DNA of 56,172 nucleotides, taken from CAZFER01 sp964517495. Its GTDB lineage: Bacteria > Hinthialibacterota > Hinthialibacteria > Hinthialibacterales > Hinthialibacteraceae. The position numbers and the translations under genes were made by a program. Location of the stretch: positions 1 to 56,172 of the forward strand of contig CAZFER010000039.1 in NCBI GenBank assembly GCA_964517495.1. The letters are read 5' to 3'. Under the pieces are notes generated by a model. That model was not told the DNA's origin. It saw only the letters and a list, made by a program, of their open reading frames with translations, and did no database searches. Below are positions 52,291 to 56,172 of this stretch, piece by piece. Numbering within the stretch: the first letter of the stretch is position 1; every line of letters starts with the position of its first letter.

Positions 52291-52677
52291 ATGATGCGCC
52301 TGGGTTCGTTAATAATGAAAACAGTTGTTATCGGTATGTTGGTTAAATTCACAGCCGGTTCGATTGATGATGTAATCACAGGCCTGCTTAATTCAATATC
52401 CGCCAATGCCGCCAGGATGGAGATGAGGCAATTACACGAAAAGCTGATGGAGTTTTATCATGCAAGCCATCGTTATCCCCAAAGTGCAGAAGAGCTTTTC
52501 AATTTTCTGGAAGATGAATTTGACGATCCCATTGAAAGTGTGGTAACTGATCCCTGGCAGACAGAATATATCTTTTTATCCAAAGACTTTGAGATTATTT
52601 GTTTTGGACCGGACAAAAAACGCAACACAAAAGATGATTTAGTTACACATTACCCTAAAAAAATAAGATCACCTTGA
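52291..52677 (+). CDS. GspG-like pseudopilin head domain without pilin helix
   Basis: A 128-residue protein whose second half matches the globular domain of type II secretion major pseudopilins: LHEKLMEFYHASHRYPQSAE, then a loop, then DPWQTEYIFLSKDFEIICFGPDKKRNTKDDL (the DPW...Y and GPD...DDL calcium-loop pattern). The N-terminus instead has a hydrophobic stretch (IMKTVVIGMLVKFTAGSI) and lacks the G-F-T-L-I-E cleavage signal. Hence it cannot be processed like a normal pilin. GGAG precedes the ATG. It sits between an exported hydrolase-like gene and a large membrane protein gene. It could be a minor pseudopilin variant or a domain borrowed for another purpose. Confidence 0.65.
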   Translation: MMRLGSLIMKTVVIGMLVKFTAGSIDDVITGLLNSISANAARMEMRQLHEKLMEFYHASHRYPQSAEELFNFLEDEFDDPIESVVTDPWQTEYIFLSKDFEIICFGPDKKRNTKDDLVTHYPKKIRSP

Positions 52678-52846
52678 GATAATAGTCTGGATTATTATGG
52701 ATTCATTTGTATTAATCCTAATAAGAATTGGGATAGACGATCTTTAACATAACATTGAACTTATAGTAAAATTATCTTCATTAATCCTTGGAAAAATGAA
52801 CTTGTTTTGCAAATCCAAAGGATTCGTTTAAGGCACTGTAAATCGA

Positions 52847-55800
52847 ATGATATCAAAAACTTTCTTCTCATTCCGTCCTAGGTTGAAACCATATTCGGTT
52901 CAACCTTCAGAAGACCATCCCACTGAATTGGTGTTAATTGTCAAGGATACGGGAGCGGCGATTGGAGTCAGCCATTTGGAAAAAAGGCTGATCGATATGA
53001 TGAATGGGAAACGAAAAGTAGCGGAGATTATAAAACAGATTCTTCAGCAGGATTTAGCCTCTTTGGCAACTTTACGACAATTGTTATGGGATCTGGACCG
53101 GTATGGATTTTTGAAAGAAAGTCCCTGGTCGATTCAATGGGAACCAGAAGGGAAAGGTTATTGGAACAGCAGCCTGCCTTATAGCCATTATTTTACCATT
53201 CGTTCGATATTCGGTTCGCTTGAAGCAAAGCTTGGGGCTTTGTTTTCTTCTCCATACTTTGTGGGGTTAACTGTAATCTTATGTTTATTTTCCTTCATTA
53301 AAGAATGGACATTTTTATCACAAACCCCACCTTTGCTGATTAGTCAATCAGTTGCCTTGGCGATGTTGGTGGTATTTCTTTCCATCATTGGGGGATTTAT
53401 CCTGGCGTCATGGTTTTCCACTCTGGTGTTGCGATCAATCCATCCAGCGCCCGTAACCTGTTTAACAGACTATCGTTATATAATCCCAATCTTTCGTTTG
53501 GACGGCCGGCGGTTACGAGTTCTTCCTCTGAAAAAGAGCCTGTTGAAGGCCATTTCACCGGCGGGTATTTTGGTTTTTCTTGCCAGTTTAGCCATTTTAA
53601 TCGGCGGCCAAAGCCAGCCGCCGCGAAGTGAGTTGCTCTTTCATTTGGCCATGTCATGGTTTCTGGTTGCCTTTTTATTGACCGTACCATGGAATTCAAC
53701 GCTTATATCAAGAGAAATAGTCTTGCGAGTTCGAGGGGAATCCGTATGGAGATTGATGGCGGAATCGGTTAGAAAAGCCATCAAGCGCTTTTGGCAAAGC
53801 CAATCCGAACAACAACCAAATGAGAAATTATACATCTATTGGGGAAGTTGGACAATTATCAGTGCGTTTATGTTGATTCGCATACTGGCGTCTGTTTTTC
53901 GATGGAATATCCCCATTCTGACGGATCATTTCCTGCGGGAAGATAATTCTCTGATTCTATCCTTTCTTTTCTTTATACTGGCACTGGGGGGTGCCGCTGT
54001 TTTCTGCGTCATCCTAACCTTTTTGGGATGGTTAATGAAAGAGACCCTGAATGAGGTCCGGCATCGTTTTTGGCCGCAGCGGGATCATCTTATTGTGATT
54101 TCGATTGCATCGGTTTTATTGTTTATTCTTATCCAAATTATCTGGAAACTTAGTCCGTTTAATCCCGCGGTGATGATCACTTTAAAGTTTATCTTCGGCT
54201 TTCTCCTCGTCCTGTCAGGGCTTTATTTTTGGCGGCGTGAGGGATTGGGATTTGAAACATGGATGAACGTTTTTGTTGCCTTGTTTGGAATATTGCTTTT
54301 TGCCAGTGGTATCAACTGTATATTCAAATATTCTATTTTAAGGCAAATACATCTTTATGGTGAACAGAATACGCTGGCAGGAACACCTTTTTTACACCAC
54401 CCTGTTATTTCTGGGTTCGGATTCATTTTAATGTTTTTGTTATTTTTTTACCTTATATATATTTATGCTTTCAAGTTCCGCCCCTTATTGCCTCAGCGTC
54501 TATTGATTGTTAAAACAGTTTCCGCTGTTGTTTCGCTACTCGTTGCCTATTTCATCATTTATGATTGGCTTCCCATTTCTACAAGTTTCATGGGAAAAAC
54601 AGCCCGCCTTTTGCTGCTATTCATAAGCGGGGCCTGCATTACTGGGACTCTTTTTATTGGAAATTTACGTAATTATTCCACATCTTCGATGATTTTGTCT
54701 TTTGTCCTGATTTTTATGGCATTTCAATGGGAGTTAACCCACTCATCCTCTTTCACGATGCAAATAATTGTAATATGTTTTGGCTCCATTATCTCATTGA
54801 GCAGCTTAACGTTACGATCATCCGCCTGTTCAAAAACGGCTCTTCATCTTACTCATCCCAATGAACCGATTCCGCTTCGAACTGAATTAGCTTTTAAGGA
54901 TATCTATAATGAATTTCTGAAAGCCGCGTCGGACTTATATAATGCCAGGCCCAACTTTCCCATCCCTCCTGAATCAAATGAGGAAGGGATTCGCCGATTT
55001 TTTCAAAATGCCCGAAAATTAACCGGCAATTGGGCGATGCGCTCAATCATTCGCCATATATTGATCTATTTACCCTGGATCGAAGCGAGGCGGCTCTTTT
55101 CCATGATGCCCATCTCTGTAACTGTCCCTTATTTGAAAGACTGGACAAAAGATCGTATTGCTCAAACCCTCACCAAAGTTCCAACATTTGCGCATGGTGG
55201 AAACGAAGTTCAACAGGTCGAACACAAAACCCGGCTTGCCCTTTTTGATAAGGGAGATACATTAATTCGCCAATTTCAACGGGAAAACCATCTGTTCATC
55301 ATCATGTCAGGGCGTGTTTCTGTGGAGACAGACAGGACGTTTGGACGAAGCGTATTAACCATTTTGGACAAAGGAGACTTTGTGGGGGAAATTGGTTTTT
55401 TATCATGGCATCGCCGTACGGCTTCTGTTCGAGCACTGGAACCAGTTGTGGCACTGTGTGTGCATCGTGATGATATCGATCAATCAACGCCCAAAATACA
55501 ATCGATTCTCAAAGAAGCGGAAACCGGTGATAATTGGATGCATTATTTAAGCCAAACAACGATTGGAAAGGATTTTCCACATTCCCTCATCACCCGGGTC
55601 TACCTTGAATCCAGGCACATTACCTTGAATGATGGGGATACCTTGCGATTTGGGGAAAATGAAACGACACATGAAATTGCTGTTTTACTTTTAGGGAAAG
55701 CAACTTTGGTAAAAGATGGGACCGCGGAACCCATCAAAACCGGGATTCCATTGGGATTGGATGAAAGCATGAAAGAGATTCCCTTTACCGGCTTAATTCG

Positions 55801-55936
55801 CGCTTCAGAACCATGCAGGCTATTATTAATTAATCGGGAGTTGTTTATGGATGCGGTTACTGAAATTCTTACCCCAAAGCCGATTTTTAAATCAGAGGGG
55901 GTGGAGGGTTTGATCTTTACACCTCATAATATATGA
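52847..55936 (+). CDS. Large membrane protein: PqqD-like domain, M50-like core without HExxH, cNMP-binding-like domains
   Basis: A 1,029-residue protein. Residues ~25-95 look PqqD-like (VSHLEKRLIDMMNGKRKVAE, LLWDLDRYGFLKE). About 14 membrane segments follow (residues ~135-670). The layout resembles M50 peptidases of the PqqD/HlyD-associated kind, where HExxH would fall in the second segment. Here that place reads ILASWFSTLVLR (185-196) and no HExxH exists anywhere, so it is probably not a zinc protease. A helical linker is followed by a cyclic-nucleotide-binding-like domain (LALFDKGDTLIRQF, GDFVGEIGFLSWHRRTASVR, with the G-E and R-T-A-S residues) and a second, degenerate one (ITLNDGDTLRFGENE). 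A sensor or membrane-transport role is inference. Start: ATG at 52847; no strong Shine-Dalgarno is visible. Confidence 0.65.
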   Translation: MISKTFFSFRPRLKPYSVQPSEDHPTELVLIVKDTGAAIGVSHLEKRLIDMMNGKRKVAEIIKQILQQDLASLATLRQLLWDLDRYGFLKESPWSIQWEPEGKGYWNSSLPYSHYFTIRSIFGSLEAKLGALFSSPYFVGLTVILCLFSFIKEWTFLSQTPPLLISQSVALAMLVVFLSIIGGFILASWFSTLVLRSIHPAPVTCLTDYRYIIPIFRLDGRRLRVLPLKKSLLKAISPAGILVFLASLAILIGGQSQPPRSELLFHLAMSWFLVAFLLTVPWNSTLISREIVLRVRGESVWRLMAESVRKAIKRFWQSQSEQQPNEKLYIYWGSWTIISAFMLIRILASVFRWNIPILTDHFLREDNSLILSFLFFILALGGAAVFCVILTFLGWLMKETLNEVRHRFWPQRDHLIVISIASVLLFILIQIIWKLSPFNPAVMITLKFIFGFLLVLSGLYFWRREGLGFETWMNVFVALFGILLFASGINCIFKYSILRQIHLYGEQNTLAGTPFLHHPVISGFGFILMFLLFFYLIYIYAFKFRPLLPQRLLIVKTVSAVVSLLVAYFIIYDWLPISTSFMGKTARLLLLFISGACITGTLFIGNLRNYSTSSMILSFVLIFMAFQWELTHSSSFTMQIIVICFGSIISLSSLTLRSSACSKTALHLTHPNEPIPLRTELAFKDIYNEFLKAASDLYNARPNFPIPPESNEEGIRRFFQNARKLTGNWAMRSIIRHILIYLPWIEARRLFSMMPISVTVPYLKDWTKDRIAQTLTKVPTFAHGGNEVQQVEHKTRLALFDKGDTLIRQFQRENHLFIIMSGRVSVETDRTFGRSVLTILDKGDFVGEIGFLSWHRRTASVRALEPVVALCVHRDDIDQSTPKIQSILKEAETGDNWMHYLSQTTIGKDFPHSLITRVYLESRHITLNDGDTLRFGENETTHEIAVLLLGKATLVKDGTAEPIKTGIPLGLDESMKEIPFTGLIRASEPCRLLLINRELFMDAVTEILTPKPIFKSEGVEGLIFTPHNI

Positions 55937-56116
55937 AGGATTCATTTCGTTTTTCTCACTCGACGTTTAAATATTCGATCATTAAACTATGTTGATACGT
56001 TAGCGAAAATCCCTTATAGGGAACAAACACATGAAGATTGTTTCAAAATCATCCGAATGGTTGCTGTACCACAACAGGGCGAACACATAAGTTCACCTCC
56101 AATGTCATTAATTTAA

Positions 56117-56172
56117 AGGGGAGGGCGAGGCTCCCGCCGAGCTGTTATACGTGGAAACGGCTCGGCGGGAGC
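56117..56172. repeat. Inverted-repeat element at the window end
   Basis: GCTCCCGCCGAGC (56130-56142) and GCTCGGCGGGAGC (56160-56172) are exact reverse complements over 13 bp with a 17-nt loop, preceded by GGGGAGGGCGAG. Its reverse complement, GGCGGGAGC then CTCGCCCTCCC, resembles the element at 29872-29896, so both belong to one repeat family. The window cuts it. The gap 55937-56116 holds no gene. Confidence 0.65.

Overview
The window comes from a Gram-negative-type bacterium with no close cultured relative that I can name from sequence alone. It has two lipobox lipoproteins, a YidC with a large periplasmic domain, many Sec-exported proteins and a prepilin-like protein of the kind common in uncultured lineages around Omnitrophota, Sumerlaeota, Hydrogenedentes and Planctomycetota. 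Coding density is high. Housekeeping genes are interleaved with large exported proteins. There is no rRNA, CRISPR array, phage module or insertion sequence, and I recognised no tRNA.

Layout. 1-5.8 kb: glycine cleavage genes gcvT-gcvH-gcvPA-gcvPB on +, ending at a hairpin terminator, then purU on -; together a one-carbon (folate) block. 5.9-7.7 kb: a prepilin-like gene, then an AT-rich islet with a small secreted protein resembling the start of a GH64-type beta-1,3-glucanase fold and an orphan MNT nucleotidyltransferase. 7.7-11.7 kb: the ribosomal/membrane-insertion operon rpmH-rnpA-yidD-yidC-jag on -, with promoter and terminator visible. 11.7-16.5 kb: a stand-alone FlhB C-terminal-domain protein, a 661-residue HEAT-repeat protein, 660 bp of AT-rich non-coding DNA and a lipoprotein with Tyr-rich and Ser/Arg-rich low-complexity regions.

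16.7-23.2 kb (+): pheT, a small coiled-coil protein, zapA, then a glycosyltransferase/methyltransferase/GT39-like membrane transferase cluster. 23.2-25.9 kb (-): larC, a flippase-like membrane protein and a small unknown protein, tightly packed. 26.2-29.7 kb: two exported proteins, a DUF5060/apiosidase-like hydrolase and a LamG-domain protein. 29.7-30.1 kb: a non-coding stretch rich in intergenic inverted repeats. 30.1-36.0 kb (+): a small protein, a NeuB-family synthase, a cold-shock protein, leuS, a ComEA-like DNA-binding protein with duplicated helix-hairpin-helix units and a SMUG1-type uracil-DNA glycosylase.

36.0-47.6 kb (-): one gene for an exported protein of about 3,650 residues, built of tandem Ig/cadherin-like modules and a C-terminal FG-GAP/VCBS-like calcium-loop region. 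It has a consensus-like promoter and a leader of about 500 nt containing nested inverted repeats. 47.7-50.2 kb (-): a solute-binding lipoprotein and a membrane-anchored TPR protein without transporter partners. 50.4-55.9 kb (+): an exported TIM-barrel protein, a GspG-like pseudopilin head domain without the pilin helix, and a 1,029-residue membrane protein combining a PqqD-like N-terminus, about 14 membrane segments and cyclic-nucleotide-binding-like domains, but no HExxH protease motif.

The best candidates for something undescribed are the giant exported protein with its structured leader, and the last three-gene + strand cluster. All domain assignments are by eye from translated sequence; no database search was run.
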